This document shows positions 8,695-17,725 of a stretch of DNA of 46,643 nucleotides, one piece after another (positions within the stretch are counted from its first letter, which is position 1; every line of letters begins with the position of its first letter). The notes under the pieces were generated by a model. It was not told the DNA's origin, searched no databases, and saw only the letters and a program-made list of their open reading frames with translations. Source of the DNA: Fibrobacter sp. (lineage in GTDB: Bacteria; Fibrobacterota; Chitinivibrionia; Chitinivibrionales; Chitinispirillaceae). The position numbers and the translations under genes were made by a program. The stretch is from contig JAAYYB010000003.1 of NCBI GenBank assembly GCA_012515615.1, forward strand, positions 1 through 46,643. The letters are read 5' to 3'.

Positions 8695-9102
8695 TTGATT
8701 TATAGTGACTCTGTAAAGCTCATCAAAACCTTCTTCCAGAGTCGGCTCCTGCAGTTTATTATGTGTCGCTCTGATTCCTTTTTCTGGTATGATCTCTTTT
8801 TCTGAGCGGATCGCATTTCTGTTGAGGGCATCTTCGAGAGGAGAATCAAAAAAATATCCGATTACTTTGAAATGGCCGTCTTTAGCTAACCTGATGTACC
8901 GTGCACGGTCAGGTACCGTGGGGTTTGTATTATCAATGACAAACCGCATTGAAGTGTCAAAACAGGTCTGAAGGAATTTTTCCTCTCTGTATCTGGTGCG
9001 GAAAAGATCGAGGCTGATCCGCAAATGGGTTCTGAAGAATTCATCTTTGAAGAATGTAGTTTTTCCTGAGCCCTGTATTCCAATGAATATTACTGCCTGC
9101 AT
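8659..9102 (-). CDS. P-loop kinase-like ATP-binding protein
   Basis: Small AAA_33/zeta-toxin-fold predicted kinase. Counted from the ATG at 9102, the protein begins with a beta strand and Walker A (VIFIGIQGSGKTTFF). A LID-type and nucleotide-kinase pattern follows (ISLDLFRTRYREE, VIDNTNPTVPDRARYIRLAKDGHFKVIGYFF, then NR..R.....IPE). This matches polynucleotide-kinase-like proteins that phosphorylate small molecules or nucleic acids; the substrate is unknown. A TTG at 9165 would add 21 residues with no homologous character, so the ATG directly before the first strand is preferred, although no clear ribosome binding site is seen. It is convergent with the lamin-tail gene and shares a hairpin at its 3' end. 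No antitoxin candidate is adjacent, which argues against a zeta-type toxin system. Confidence 0.75.
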   Translation of the reverse strand: MQAVIFIGIQGSGKTTFFKDEFFRTHLRISLDLFRTRYREEKFLQTCFDTSMRFVIDNTNPTVPDRARYIRLAKDGHFKVIGYFFDSPLEDALNRNAIRSEKEIIPEKGIRATHNKLQEPTLEEGFDELYRVTINQQGLFVVESINK

Positions 9103-9235
9103 ACAACATTGTAGATCACAAACAGTGCCAGTTGTGACTTCATCTGATTTAGAGAATTTTAGCATCAGGCTTTAGCAAATAATATTTTATGAGCCTTGAT
9201 GTTTGAACGATAATTTTTTTTTCAGGAGGAATGAT

Positions 9236-9334
9236 ATGGGTAAAGGTGACAAAAGGTCAAAGCGTGGAAAGATTTTCAAGAGCTCATTTGGAAAAAAACG
9301 CCCGCGCAGAGTAAAATCCGAAGCAAAAAGCTGA
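9236..9334 (+). CDS. 30S ribosomal protein bTHX
   Basis: A 32-residue, strongly basic protein starting MGKGDKRSKRGKIFKSSFGK and ending in an arginine/lysine-rich tail. It matches the Thx/bTHX family (GKGDkrtkRGKi..gsyGk.RpR), a small protein that binds in the head of the 30S subunit and was first described in Thermus. It has an excellent Shine-Dalgarno (AGGAGG at 9224-9229, 6 nt before ATG) and its own hairpin terminator at 9346-9373, so it appears to be a monocistronic gene. It is easily missed by gene finders because of its size. Identification is confident because nearly the whole sequence is the family signature. Confidence 0.92.
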   Translation: MGKGDKRSKRGKIFKSSFGKKRPRRVKSEAKS

Positions 9335-9345
9335 TAATAGTAATT

Positions 9346-9373
9346 GGGTATGCCTCTCTGGCGTACCCGTTTT
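9346..9373 (+). terminator. Rho-independent terminator of bTHX gene
   Basis: GGGTATGCC (9346-9354), loop TCTCT, GGCGTACCC (9360-9368), then GTTTT. The 9-bp stem with one T-G pair begins 11 nt after the bTHX stop codon. Confidence 0.75.
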
Positions 9374-9387
9374 CCCTCAAATTTCCG

Positions 9388-11724
9388 CTATTTGTTCTCT
9401 TTTACCAGTCCGATCCATGGTTTCAGCAGTCGTGGAGGCAGTGGTATTTTATTCCAAAGCAGTATAAATATCACAAGAAGTAGTGAAAGCGTGGTTGCCA
9501 TACCTGCTTTAAAAGACCCCGAGTCATACTGCATTGTTACCCTGTGATCCCCTTTTTCAAGCGGGACCGCTCTGAAAGCAAGGTTGGCAGCATACAGCCT
9601 GCTCTTTTTACCATCGACAAAGACTTTCCAGCCCGGATAGTATATCTCACTGGCAAACAGGAATGTATTGCCCTGTACACTTACCTGCAGTTCGATCTTG
9701 TTTGCGTCATCATGTATGGTTTTAATCTGGCATGCTGAACCGTTCACAGTATCGGTTGCAATCGCCGGTTTCTCTTCAATGACTATGTCTCTTTCGGGAA
9801 TAAAAGAGGGGGAGTTAAGAAATGCACGTACAGAATCGGTGTTTTCGATTACCCGTACATAAGGGGAACAGTAGAAACGGGGAGGCGGCTTGAGTTCATA
9901 AAATGCAGGCTGACCCGGAACCTTCTTGTACTTGACCATAAGGAGATTCTGGCTGACAGTATCATTGACGTAGTTTAAAAGATCACTGTACCTTTTGAGA
10001 AGAAACTGATTGTAACCCTCTGTAAGAGGGATCTGGTGGACATTGCCAAGGTTTCGTGGAAGCAGCATCTCGCCTTTGCCCTGACCCTGGTAAAGCCGGC
10101 TCTGCACTCTGAACGGTCCCTGATCCTTGAGTTTTTCCTTTAACGGCGCGTTTATTCCGGTTCTGTAAAACTGTTCGAAACTCACCCTGGTCCCGCCAAA
10201 AGAGTTTCCGAATGTGTAAAGCTCAATAAAGGTAAAGACTACAATAGCAAATCCATAGGCTGCCCTGTTTTTCCTGAACAGTGCCAGCCAGATTAATAAC
10301 AGGCTTACAGCAATTGAAAAAATAGCAAACCCGGCTGCTTCAGTCGAGTTTTTCAGAACTTTTTCGTACTGGAAATATTCAGAATTTCTAAATGCGCCTG
10401 AGAGAAAAAGGATAAGTCCGAGAGCAATTGCTCCACTGATTGCAGCTATGGTTTTGAAATAATTACTGCCTGTGTGGGGATCGGTGCTGTTTTTTAATAT
10501 TGAATTCAGGCCTATGCCGGCCAAAAAAATCACCATATAGGAAAACCAGGAGATGAAACGGCCTGGAAGCCTGAACCCGCCGAACCCTGGAACGTAATTA
10601 AACACAAGATACCAGAGCGGTGTGTTCTGCCCTAAAGAGAGCAGAAGTGCAAGGGATGCGATAACCAGAAGAAAGATGACTGCCGGATTTCTACGAGTGT
10701 CAAATACTGCTCTTACTGCCAGAAGAAGCGTTGTGATACCGACAAACGCATTGGTTTCCCAGAAAAGAAAAGATTGGGGGAATCCCCAGTAAACCGCTTC
10801 CCTCATCGAGCCCCCGCTTACGAAGCCGAAGAATTTCGGGGTGATAAGGGTAAGAAGATTTCTGAATGGAATTGACCCTATTGATGCCGCCTGGAAATCC
10901 AGTGCCTGCCTTACACTTTCTCTCATCATCTCTACCGACGGCAGATACTGTATTGCCGCCAGTCCCAGCCCGATACACATCACCAGAGCATAATAGCCGC
11001 CATAGAGCAATTTCATCGTAAGTGGGGATTTCCAGTTTCTTACTGTTACCAGCACTGTCCATGCCGCAAGCACATAAGCGAAGTGCAGATTTGACTGTGG
11101 ATATCCCTCGAAAGTAGAGATTCCGAAGAACAGACCAGAGAGCAGACAAGACCGGAAACTGCCGGTCTTGAACGCTTTGTCAAGAAAAAGAAAAGTAACG
11201 GGGAACCAGGAGATTGCGTAAATGTAAATAAAATGGATTATGTGAAGTGAGATGTACCCTGTAAACATCAATGCAACTGCTGTAAAGAGAGCAGAAATCC
11301 GCTCGAATCCAAAATGTCTTGAGAGAAGGTAAACTCCAACCCCCAGCCACAGCACATGGATGACGATGAATGAGGAGAGCAGCAGTGTATGAGATGAGGT
11401 AAAAGTGGAAAGAATGAGCAGAATCCAGTATGGGGGGTAGAACATGTTGGCCTGCACGTCGGCAAAAAAAGGCATTCCGCTGAAGACGTAAGGGGTCCAG
11501 TAAGGGAACAGCCCATCCTTTATACTATGCAAAGTAAACATCAGGTTGGGGTATGCCTGTTCGACAACATCTTCCCACAATGAAGCGCTGCCGCTTAGAA
11601 ATTTTCCGTAAAAAATCAGAAAGAAAACAGCAAGTGATAACGGGAGGTATTTCGCAAACTCAATTTTTTCCCCGGGAGCTTTTTTCTGAGCCGAATCGAC
11701 TTGAGATTTTGTTTTGTCTGTCAT
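9388..11724 (-). CDS. YfhO-family membrane protein (GT-C-like)
   Basis: Polytopic membrane protein of 778 residues with about 12-14 transmembrane helices and a soluble C-terminal beta domain. The family signature in the first extracellular loop is clear: LWEDVVEQAYPNLMF, then GLFPYWTPYVFSGMPFFAD and MFYPPYWIL. The C-terminal 'FASEIYYPGWKVFVDGKKSRLYAANLAFRAVPLEKGDHRVTMQYDSGSF' region is typical of YfhO proteins. YfhO proteins have a GT-C glycosyltransferase fold and in Bacillus are linked to lipoteichoic-acid glycosylation; in this Gram-negative-type genome the acceptor is unknown. It is transcribed away from glgB in the same direction, beyond glgB's terminator, so it probably has its own promoter. 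Confidence 0.88.
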   Translation of the reverse strand: MTDKTKSQVDSAQKKAPGEKIEFAKYLPLSLAVFFLIFYGKFLSGSASLWEDVVEQAYPNLMFTLHSIKDGLFPYWTPYVFSGMPFFADVQANMFYPPYWILLILSTFTSSHTLLLSSFIVIHVLWLGVGVYLLSRHFGFERISALFTAVALMFTGYISLHIIHFIYIYAISWFPVTFLFLDKAFKTGSFRSCLLSGLFFGISTFEGYPQSNLHFAYVLAAWTVLVTVRNWKSPLTMKLLYGGYYALVMCIGLGLAAIQYLPSVEMMRESVRQALDFQAASIGSIPFRNLLTLITPKFFGFVSGGSMREAVYWGFPQSFLFWETNAFVGITTLLLAVRAVFDTRRNPAVIFLLVIASLALLLSLGQNTPLWYLVFNYVPGFGGFRLPGRFISWFSYMVIFLAGIGLNSILKNSTDPHTGSNYFKTIAAISGAIALGLILFLSGAFRNSEYFQYEKVLKNSTEAAGFAIFSIAVSLLLIWLALFRKNRAAYGFAIVVFTFIELYTFGNSFGGTRVSFEQFYRTGINAPLKEKLKDQGPFRVQSRLYQGQGKGEMLLPRNLGNVHQIPLTEGYNQFLLKRYSDLLNYVNDTVSQNLLMVKYKKVPGQPAFYELKPPPRFYCSPYVRVIENTDSVRAFLNSPSFIPERDIVIEEKPAIATDTVNGSACQIKTIHDDANKIELQVSVQGNTFLFASEIYYPGWKVFVDGKKSRLYAANLAFRAVPLEKGDHRVTMQYDSGSFKAGMATTLSLLLVIFILLWNKIPLPPRLLKPWIGLVKENK

Positions 11725-11801
11725 TTTGAAAACTGATTTAGAGGTGAAAAGTAGAAAAATACATTCGGGCGTAAATCAGGATAAATAAACCTGCAGGCTT
11801 T

Positions 11802-11830
11802 AAAAAAGCCCCGGATTGCGGGGCTTTTTT
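11802..11830 (-). terminator. Rho-independent terminator of glgB
   Basis: AAAAAAGCCCC (11802-11812) pairs with GGGGCTTTTTT (11820-11830) around a GGATTGC loop. It is symmetrical (A-tract and T-tract) and therefore works on both strands; it lies 20 nt beyond the glgB stop codon on the minus strand. Confidence 0.92.
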
Positions 11831-11849
11831 ATGACAGAACTTTTAAGTG

Positions 11850-13793
11850 TTATTCTTTGCGGTATTTAAACACTGTAATTGCAAGCGGGGGCAGTGTAAT
11901 GAGAACCGATTGATCTCTTCCAAACCAGGTGACCTCTTCAGAATTGACACCGCCGGCATTGCCCACTCCTCCACCGCCATACTCTTTGGCATCGCTGTTG
12001 AGGACCTCTTCCCAGTAGCCTGCCAGAGGAACTCCTACTCTGTAAAGGAGTCTGGGAACTGGTGTAAAGTTACAGGCCACAAGTATTACCTGATCCGGTT
12101 CCGTGCCTTTTCTGACAAATGTAAGGACACTGTTTTCCCAGTCATTGCAGTCCATCCACTCAAACCCTCTTCCGTCGAAATCAAGTTCGTGAAGGGCCGG
12201 GTATTGTTTGTATATGCGGTTGAGGTCCTTTACCAGGAGCTGGATGCCGCTGTGTCTGTCCCATTGTGTCAGGTGCCATTCCAGAGCGTGATCGTGAGAC
12301 CATTCGGTCCACTGGGCGAATTCCGCACCCATAAAAAGGAGTTTTTTGCCGGGATGCAAAAATTGATAAGTGAGAAGCAGTCTCAGGTTGGCAAGTTTCT
12401 GCCAGTCATCCCCCGGCATCTTATTGGCAAGAGAACCTTTCCCGTGCACCACTTCATCATGAGAGAGCGGAAGCACATAGTTTTCTGTAAAGGCATAAAG
12501 CATACTGAAGGTTAATTCATGGTGATGGTATTTGCGATAGATCGCATTTTTATTCATGTAGGTAAGAGTATCGTGCATCCACCCCATGTTCCATTTCATT
12601 CCAAAGCCCAGACCACCGACATAAACCGGACGGGAGACCATGGGCCAGGCTGTAGATTCCTCTGCTATTGTCTGCACATCTGGAAAGGCCTTGTACACTT
12701 CTTCATTGAATTTCTTCAGGAATGCTATCGCTTCAAGGTTTTCTCTTCCACCAAAGGTATTTGGGATCCACTCTCCGTTTTTACGGGAATAATCGAGGTA
12801 GAGCATTGATGCCACCGCATCTACCCGCAGGCCGTCTATATGGAATTTTTCAAGCCAGAAAATAGCACTGCTCAAAAGAAATCCCTGGACCTCGTTTCGC
12901 CCGTAGTTGAAGATAAAGCTCTTCCAGTCGGGATGAAACCCTTTTCTGGGGTCAGAATGTTCATAAACACATGTTCCATCGTAGTAGGCCAGTCCGTGTT
13001 CATCACCGGGAAAATGAGATGGTACCCAGTCAAGAATTACACCGATTCCCTGCTGGTGGAGATAGTCGATAAGGTACATGAAATCCTGAGGTGTTCCGTA
13101 GCGGCTCGTTGGTGCAAAATAGCCGGTTGTCTGATACCCCCATGAGCCGTAGAACGGGTGTTCCATAATCGGAAGGAATTCTACATGTGTAAACCCCATT
13201 TTGTTTATGTAATCAGCCAGCTCCGGTGCCATCTCCCGATATGAGAAGGGCTGATCATCTTTCTTTCTTCGCCAGGATCCGAGGTGAATTTCATAAATGG
13301 AGATTGGGGCGGAGAGCTTGTTTTTTTCCTTCCGCACACTCATCCATTGCTGGTCCTGCCATTCATAGTCAAGATTCCAGACAATTGGAGATGTTTTCGG
13401 GGGTTCTTCCCAGAAATAGGCAAAGGGATCACCTCGATTGGCACGGTAGCCATTAAAGTTGGAATCGATGTGAAATTTATAAAGGGTTCCTGCTTCTATA
13501 CCGGGGATAAAACCTTCCCATATTCCCGATCCATCCCATCGGGAAAGAAGCGGGTGAGATTCCGGGTTCCAAAAATTGAAATCGCCCACAACAGAGACTG
13601 TTTTGGCATTTGGTGCCCAAACTGCAAAGTAGGTACCGCTAACACCGTTAACGGTCATAAGATGTGCACCCAGTTTCTCGAAAAGCCGGTAGTGATTTCC
13701 TTCTTTGAAAAGATAGATGTCAAAATCGGTAAAAAGTGACACACCACTTTGTACCCGCGGTTCAGGCTTCTCCGCAGCTGTCTTTGATTTCAT
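11850..13793 (-). CDS. glgB: 1,4-alpha-glucan branching enzyme
   Basis: Glycogen branching enzyme (GH13), which cuts alpha-1,4 chains and re-attaches them through alpha-1,6 bonds. An N-terminal CBM48 domain ([24 protein letters not shown]) precedes the TIM barrel. Motifs are [36 protein letters not shown], the nucleophile Asp in [11 protein letters not shown] (about residue 324 from 13793), the acid Glu in AEES (about 378) and [13 protein letters not shown] (about 445). About 647 residues, slightly shorter than E. coli GlgB because the first N-terminal domain is missing. The ATG at 13793 has AAGGGAG upstream and is preferred over the longer open frame to 13844. No other glycogen genes are in the window. 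Confidence 0.96.
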   Translation of the reverse strand: MKSKTAAEKPEPRVQSGVSLFTDFDIYLFKEGNHYRLFEKLGAHLMTVNGVSGTYFAVWAPNAKTVSVVGDFNFWNPESHPLLSRWDGSGIWEGFIPGIEAGTLYKFHIDSNFNGYRANRGDPFAYFWEEPPKTSPIVWNLDYEWQDQQWMSVRKEKNKLSAPISIYEIHLGSWRRKKDDQPFSYREMAPELADYINKMGFTHVEFLPIMEHPFYGSWGYQTTGYFAPTSRYGTPQDFMYLIDYLHQQGIGVILDWVPSHFPGDEHGLAYYDGTCVYEHSDPRKGFHPDWKSFIFNYGRNEVQGFLLSSAIFWLEKFHIDGLRVDAVASMLYLDYSRKNGEWIPNTFGGRENLEAIAFLKKFNEEVYKAFPDVQTIAEESTAWPMVSRPVYVGGLGFGMKWNMGWMHDTLTYMNKNAIYRKYHHHELTFSMLYAFTENYVLPLSHDEVVHGKGSLANKMPGDDWQKLANLRLLLTYQFLHPGKKLLFMGAEFAQWTEWSHDHALEWHLTQWDRHSGIQLLVKDLNRIYKQYPALHELDFDGRGFEWMDCNDWENSVLTFVRKGTEPDQVILVACNFTPVPRLLYRVGVPLAGYWEEVLNSDAKEYGGGGVGNAGGVNSEEVTWFGRDQSVLITLPPLAITVFKYRKE

Positions 13794-14007
13794 AGATCTC
13801 CCTTGATCATTACTATTTTTGTATGAAGAATATAGTTCCAGCAAATTAAAGTGTTGATTTTAAATGATAACATGAGAGCCTTGAAAAAGGAATAGCCGAC
13901 AAAAATAATGCCAGTTTTTTGTGGAATGTGCAATTTATCTGCTGATCGCTTATATTTAAAGCAGGTAAGAGAATTCAAACCATAAAACAAGGCATTCAAG
14001 GGGGATA

Positions 14008-14766
14008 ATGATGAGGAGAATACTTTTTCTTTTCCTCTTTGTACTCTTTTCAGCCATACTTTCCTGCAGTAAGTCTTCTGAACATCTTGAGAATGCTAAG
14101 AAAGCCGAAGCCAGCGGGAATCTTAAAGAAGCCTACCTGAATTATTCTGCAGCGCTTCTGAAAGTGTCCCCGACAGAGAAAATTCCAGATGCCAACAGGT
14201 CCAAGTTTCTGGAACCGGGCTTATGGAAAAAAGAGGTTGAAAGTTATTTAGCGTGGGTCACTGCCGGTTCAAAAAAAGTTTCACCGCAAGTCAATGCCAT
14301 TATCGGTGGAATCGAGAGGTGTGTTAAAAGCTTCAGTTCTGATAATTACATTTTTAACCTGAAGAGCAAAGAACTGACTGAAGCTGAGTATCTGGGATTG
14401 TGGAATAAGACTTTTTTTGTCTCCGGTGCTTCGGTAAATCCGGAACATGCAGCTCTTGCATCGGGAAATCATCAGCGGAATCTCTCTTTTATTACATTTT
14501 CCTGTTTTAAGAACTATACGTATGAAGGAAGTCTTCTTAACGTTTCAAATGGATCAAGTACCGGTTTTGTCCTGTATCCTGAAGGCAGTGTAACTTTCCT
14601 TGCCTCTCCCGGCAAACATCTGCTTGTTTACAGGAGCACAGTGACATTCCCGTCCGGAGAGGTCTGGAGATCACAGTACACCACCGTTGAAGTGGCTGTT
14701 CCGGAAAAAGCCTCCCTGATTACCGCTGAGCTCAAAACGAGTGTGAGCCGCAGTAAACAGCCCTGA
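14008..14766 (+). CDS. Lipoprotein of unknown function
   Basis: A 252-residue predicted lipoprotein: hydrophobic signal (RRILFLFLFVLFSAILSC) with the lipidated Cys at about residue 20, followed by a helical, TPR-like segment (HLENAKKAEASGNLKEAYLNYSAALLKVSP). The C-terminal half is beta-rich (SSTGFVLYPEGSVTFLASPGKHLLVYRSTVTFPSGEVWRS) and could be a beta-sandwich. It starts with two consecutive ATG codons behind AAGGGGGAT. It is divergent from glgB and convergent with the following exported protein; its TGA stop lies inside the shared terminator hairpin. No family recognised. Confidence 0.75.
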   Translation: MMRRILFLFLFVLFSAILSCSKSSEHLENAKKAEASGNLKEAYLNYSAALLKVSPTEKIPDANRSKFLEPGLWKKEVESYLAWVTAGSKKVSPQVNAIIGGIERCVKSFSSDNYIFNLKSKELTEAEYLGLWNKTFFVSGASVNPEHAALASGNHQRNLSFITFSCFKNYTYEGSLLNVSNGSSTGFVLYPEGSVTFLASPGKHLLVYRSTVTFPSGEVWRSQYTTVEVAVPEKASLITAELKTSVSRSKQP

Positions 14767-14780
14767 GAGGGCTGTTTACT
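14752..14780. terminator. Bidirectional terminator containing both stop codons
   Basis: AGTAAACAGCCCT (14752-14764) and AGGGCTGTTTACT (14768-14780) form a perfect 13-bp stem with a GAG loop. The plus-strand gene's TGA (14764-14766) and the minus-strand gene's TAA (14778-14776) both fall inside it. Confidence 0.85.
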
Positions 14781-15375
14781 TTGAAGCTGCTTTTGTAGAA
14801 TCCTGAGTTGCCGGAGTGGCAAGGTCAATCTGGGTTTCCACACATTCCAGAATCTTTTTGACCTGAATCTTTTCGAGGCTTACTTTTGCCAGAGCAGTCC
14901 ATCCGGGTTTGTAACTTACTTCTGCTCCCCCTTCACCGATCTCATTTTTGATGCATGCGATAAGGTACTTGTTTGTGAGTTTTGATTTTTTTGCATAGGG
15001 GGTCAAACGATCCGCGGCTCTTTTTAATGCCGTCTGAGTTGCAGACTGAACTGCCTGATCCAACACCGGATGTGTGGATGTTCCGGTAGCCTGAACAGTA
15101 GGAAGCTCGGCAAATGATTTTTTCTGAGGCGGTTTGGCTTTTGTAAAATCCCATGTGTTATCTGTCTTCAAACATATCGTCCGCCCGTCATCAATGGTTA
15201 TATATATATCTTCTTCATCACCTGTGCTGACTGTAAACTTTGCGAACCCCCAGGTTTTATCTTCATGCAGTATGGCATCACTACCGTCATCAAGAGTAAG
15301 CACCATGTCGCCTGCGGCCCATAAATTCATGACAAAACTCAACAATATTACTGCTGATGAGAGTTTCAGATGCAT
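14776..15375 (-). CDS. Exported protein with two DDG-x-TW repeats
   Basis: A 199-residue exported protein with a signal peptide (MHLKLSSAVILLSFVMNLWAAG). Two consecutive short repeats follow: LTLDDGSDAILHEDKTWGF and ITIDDGRTICLKTDNTWDF, the 'l.dDGr.i.L..D.TW.f' beta-hairpin motif seen in several small bacterial exported proteins. The C-terminal half is a different region: helical, then a possible beta domain (AEVSYKPGWTALAKVSLEKIQ). It begins with ATG after a gaga/agga-type weak ribosome binding site and is divergent from the glycosyltransferase pair. The 'V...N..k..v.sv.ft....l.D' logic suggests host or cell-envelope structural use, but no function is known. Confidence 0.7.
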   Translation of the reverse strand: MHLKLSSAVILLSFVMNLWAAGDMVLTLDDGSDAILHEDKTWGFAKFTVSTGDEEDIYITIDDGRTICLKTDNTWDFTKAKPPQKKSFAELPTVQATGTSTHPVLDQAVQSATQTALKRAADRLTPYAKKSKLTNKYLIACIKNEIGEGGAEVSYKPGWTALAKVSLEKIQVKKILECVETQIDLATPATQDSTKAASK

Positions 15376-15580
15376 AATTTCTCCTTAAATAAAAACTCTG
15401 GCTTCTGTTTCCCTATAATATATGTAAAAATCTGATAAAAATGAGCCCGGATTCATAATTAACCGGGAAAGAACACTTAATAGGTATAAAATATTAAATT
15501 GAACATGTCTATTTCTGTTGTAAGTTTAAGGCTTATGCGGCTGTTGCATTAATCCAGGATTAATTATACTGTTAATAGAC

Positions 15581-16516
15581 ATGGCTCCAAAAGTTTCCAT
15601 AATAATCGCATCCCACCGGCCCGCGCTGATATCCGGACTGCTCGACGGGATCTTAAGGCAGCAGTTTGACGGGGTATATGAAATTCTGGTAGTAACAGAT
15701 TACTCACCAGAGGAACTGAAAAAGAAATATCCAAGGGCTCAGTGGCACTATCTGGAAAACAGAAGTATCAGCGCCAAACGTAACCTGGGCGTTTCCAAAT
15801 CAATTGGGGAAATTACCGCTTTCATTGATGATGACTGTGTTCCGATGACTGACTGGCTGCAGAACGGGACCTTATATCTTGATGAGCACAAAGAAACTGC
15901 GGCTGTAGAGGGGTTGACAACAATAGAAGAAACCGGGCTGCTTACCGGCACTCACCGGGAATACCGCCGTCTGGAAAAACCCGGGTACAGGACCAACAAC
16001 ATTTTCTACAGGAAAAAGGTGTTTCTGGATGCCGGGGGGTTTGATGAACGGTTTACAGTCCAGAGAGAGGACGTTGATCTCGCTTTTTCTGTTATCAAGA
16101 CAGGGGGCAAAATCGACTACAATCCCGGGATCAGGGTTGAACACCGGTTCCGTCACTGGGAAAAATGGGACCTGCTTAAGAACTGCTGGAACAGAAGATT
16201 TGATCCTTTACTTTTCCGGAAGCATCCGGAGCTTTACCGGAAACATATCCGTTCACCGTTTCCTCCTGCAATAGCGGGACTTCTGTGTTCGTATTTTCTC
16301 TGCCTGTCGTTGTTCCCGGTTCGCAGTCTGTCAAGATGGGCCGCGAGTCTGGTTCTTGCATTGATTCTGGGGCTTGGGATAAAAAGGACTGGATTTAAAA
16401 AGGTGAATCCGGAAAGATTTTTATTTGATACCATTTCTGTAGCGCTTGCCCCTCTTGTGCTGACCGCGGCACTTGTCTATGGAGGTATACGGTTCAGGAA
16501 ATTACTGATTTACTGA
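15581..16516 (+). CDS. Glycosyltransferase family 2 protein
   Basis: GT2-type glycosyltransferase. The GT-A fold is evident: VSIIIASHRP at the N-terminus, YEILVVTDYSPE, ISAKRNLGVSKSIGEITAFIDDDCVPMTDWL containing the metal-binding DDD near residue 86, and a later FDERFTVQREDVDLAFSVIKTGGKI segment with the acceptor-site ED. The C-terminal 70 residues contain two hydrophobic helices (LLCSYFLCLSLF and SLVLALILGLG), so the enzyme is membrane associated. The GT4 gene starts 2 nt after its stop codon, so the two form an operon, probably for cell-surface polysaccharide or glycolipid assembly. Sugar donor and acceptor are not deducible. Confidence 0.88.
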   Translation: MAPKVSIIIASHRPALISGLLDGILRQQFDGVYEILVVTDYSPEELKKKYPRAQWHYLENRSISAKRNLGVSKSIGEITAFIDDDCVPMTDWLQNGTLYLDEHKETAAVEGLTTIEETGLLTGTHREYRRLEKPGYRTNNIFYRKKVFLDAGGFDERFTVQREDVDLAFSVIKTGGKIDYNPGIRVEHRFRHWEKWDLLKNCWNRRFDPLLFRKHPELYRKHIRSPFPPAIAGLLCSYFLCLSLFPVRSLSRWAASLVLALILGLGIKRTGFKKVNPERFLFDTISVALAPLVLTAALVYGGIRFRKLLIY

Positions 16517-16518
16517 TT

Positions 16519-17541
16519 ATGAAGATCGCATTTTTCAACAAAAATCTCCCCTCAGATCAGCCAAACGGTGTCTCGGTACAGGTACACAGGCTTGCTCAGG
16601 CCCTTGTACGCAAAAATCATCAGGTCACTGTCTTTAGCTTCAGCCCCGCGCCATCTGATGCGCTCTATGATCATATCCATCTCTCATGGGGGAACGGGAC
16701 GCGCCTTTTCAAAAAGTTCAAACCGGCAATTCTTTTCAGATCGTCTGATAAAGAACCGTTTGATATCCTGCATTATCACGGCGATGATTACCTTTGTAAA
16801 GGTGAACGGCGACGTGTAAGGACATTCTACGGCACGGCACTGCAGGAGGCGATCCATGCGGCCAATCCCGGCCGTTTTATGTATCAGTCACTGTTTTATT
16901 TTTTTGAATGGGTTTCCTGCCTGAAGCGGGGTTCTTTTGCCGCTATTTCCGAGAGCACCTTCAGGAGCCTTCCGCTGGTCAAAAGATGTATTCCCTGCGG
17001 TGTCCCTCTTGATAAATATAACCCGGGGACTTCTGAAAAAACCAGGCATCCTTCGATACTTTTCATCGGTGATCTCGATAGCCGCAAAAGAGGACGGCTG
17101 CTGGTTCAGAAATTTGTAAAGGATGTTCTGCCTGCAAACCCTGAATGTACACTGAAGATCGTCGGCCCTCAGCCATTTTCCGGCCCTAACATTATCTATG
17201 CAGGAAGGTTAGGCGAGGATGAGCTGGTGGAGGAGTACAGGAGATCCTGGATCTATTGTCTGCCCAGTTCTTATGAAGGTTTCGGGGTACCTGTACTTGA
17301 ATCCATGGCTTGCGGTACACCGGTTGTTGCTACAGCTAATGCCGGAGTCAAAGAGATAATCACGGATGGAAAAAATGGCCTGCTCTGCAGTGCTTCATCT
17401 CTTGGGGAAACGATTAATCAGCTCCTTGCCGATACCGTGCTTTGCAAACAGATTACTAAAAACGGTCTGGAAAGTGTCCGGTCTTTTGATATTGAAACCA
17501 TAGCATCTAAGTACGAAGAATTGTACATGCAGCTGATTTGA
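16519..17541 (+). CDS. Glycosyltransferase family 4 protein
   Basis: GT-B fold retaining glycosyltransferase. The N-terminal half shows MKIAFFNKNLPSDQPNGVSVQVHRLAQALVRKNHQVTVFSF. The C-terminal nucleotide-sugar binding half has SILFIGDLDSRKRG, LKIVGPQPF and the GT4 signature PSSYEGFGVPVLESMACGTPVVATANAGVKEII with the E-x7-E pair. About 340 residues, normal length. It is the second gene of the GT2-GT4 operon; a small hairpin (AGAGGC 17559-17564 / GCCTCT 17571-17576) lies downstream and precedes the palindromic repeat cluster. Confidence 0.9.
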   Translation: MKIAFFNKNLPSDQPNGVSVQVHRLAQALVRKNHQVTVFSFSPAPSDALYDHIHLSWGNGTRLFKKFKPAILFRSSDKEPFDILHYHGDDYLCKGERRRVRTFYGTALQEAIHAANPGRFMYQSLFYFFEWVSCLKRGSFAAISESTFRSLPLVKRCIPCGVPLDKYNPGTSEKTRHPSILFIGDLDSRKRGRLLVQKFVKDVLPANPECTLKIVGPQPFSGPNIIYAGRLGEDELVEEYRRSWIYCLPSSYEGFGVPVLESMACGTPVVATANAGVKEIITDGKNGLLCSASSLGETINQLLADTVLCKQITKNGLESVRSFDIETIASKYEELYMQLI

Positions 17542-17555
17542 AAATAAAGTGAACG

Positions 17556-17580
17556 ATCAGAGGCGTAAATGCCTCTAATC
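17556..17580 (+). terminator. Small hairpin after GT4 gene
   Basis: AGAGGC (17559-17564) pairs with GCCTCT (17571-17576), extended by GAT/ATC beyond one bulged base on each side. No long T-tract follows, so it is a weak terminator candidate. Confidence 0.4.
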
Positions 17581-17585
17581 TTATA

Positions 17586-17642
17586 ACCTGAAAATCGCAG
17601 TTGCTTTCGGTTTTTTGTTCTCCCCAACTGCGACTTTCAGGT
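17586..17642. repeat. Palindromic repeat (type B, short form)
   Basis: ACCTGAAAATCGCAGTTG (17586-17603) and CAACTGCGACTTTCAGGT (17625-17642) are inverted repeats with a single mismatch. The right half, including TTTTTTGTTCTCCCCA, matches 31521-31552 in about 29 of 32 positions, so this is an internally deleted relative of the long nested palindrome at 31380-31556. Confidence 0.8.
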
Positions 17643-17649
17643 ATAATCA

Positions 17650-17716
17650 CCTTATTTATGCACCTGTATCAGCGCGAGTTGCACTTCATCCCTCCCAGAT
17701 GCATAAGACAGGTATC
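17650..17716. repeat. Palindromic repeat (type A)
   Basis: The arm GATGCATAAGACAGGTATC (17698-17716) repeats the 1601-1620 arm, and a facing CTTATTTATGCACCTG lies at 17651-17666. It ends about 10 nt before the pentapeptide-repeat gene and so makes up its upstream leader. Confidence 0.65.
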
Positions 17717-17725
17717 GGAGAAAAA

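Noticed and set aside
8659-9102. Zeta-type toxin of a toxin-antitoxin pair
   Set aside because: No adjacent antitoxin-like gene; the sequence fits general AAA_33/PNK-like kinases equally well.
12840-13145. Plus-strand frames inside glgB (11847-13739)
   Set aside because: Antisense shadows of a strongly conserved enzyme gene; no ribosome binding sites and no recognisable motifs.
17615-17725. N-terminal extension of the pentapeptide-repeat protein
   Set aside because: It translates the palindromic repeat and would place the signal peptide internally.
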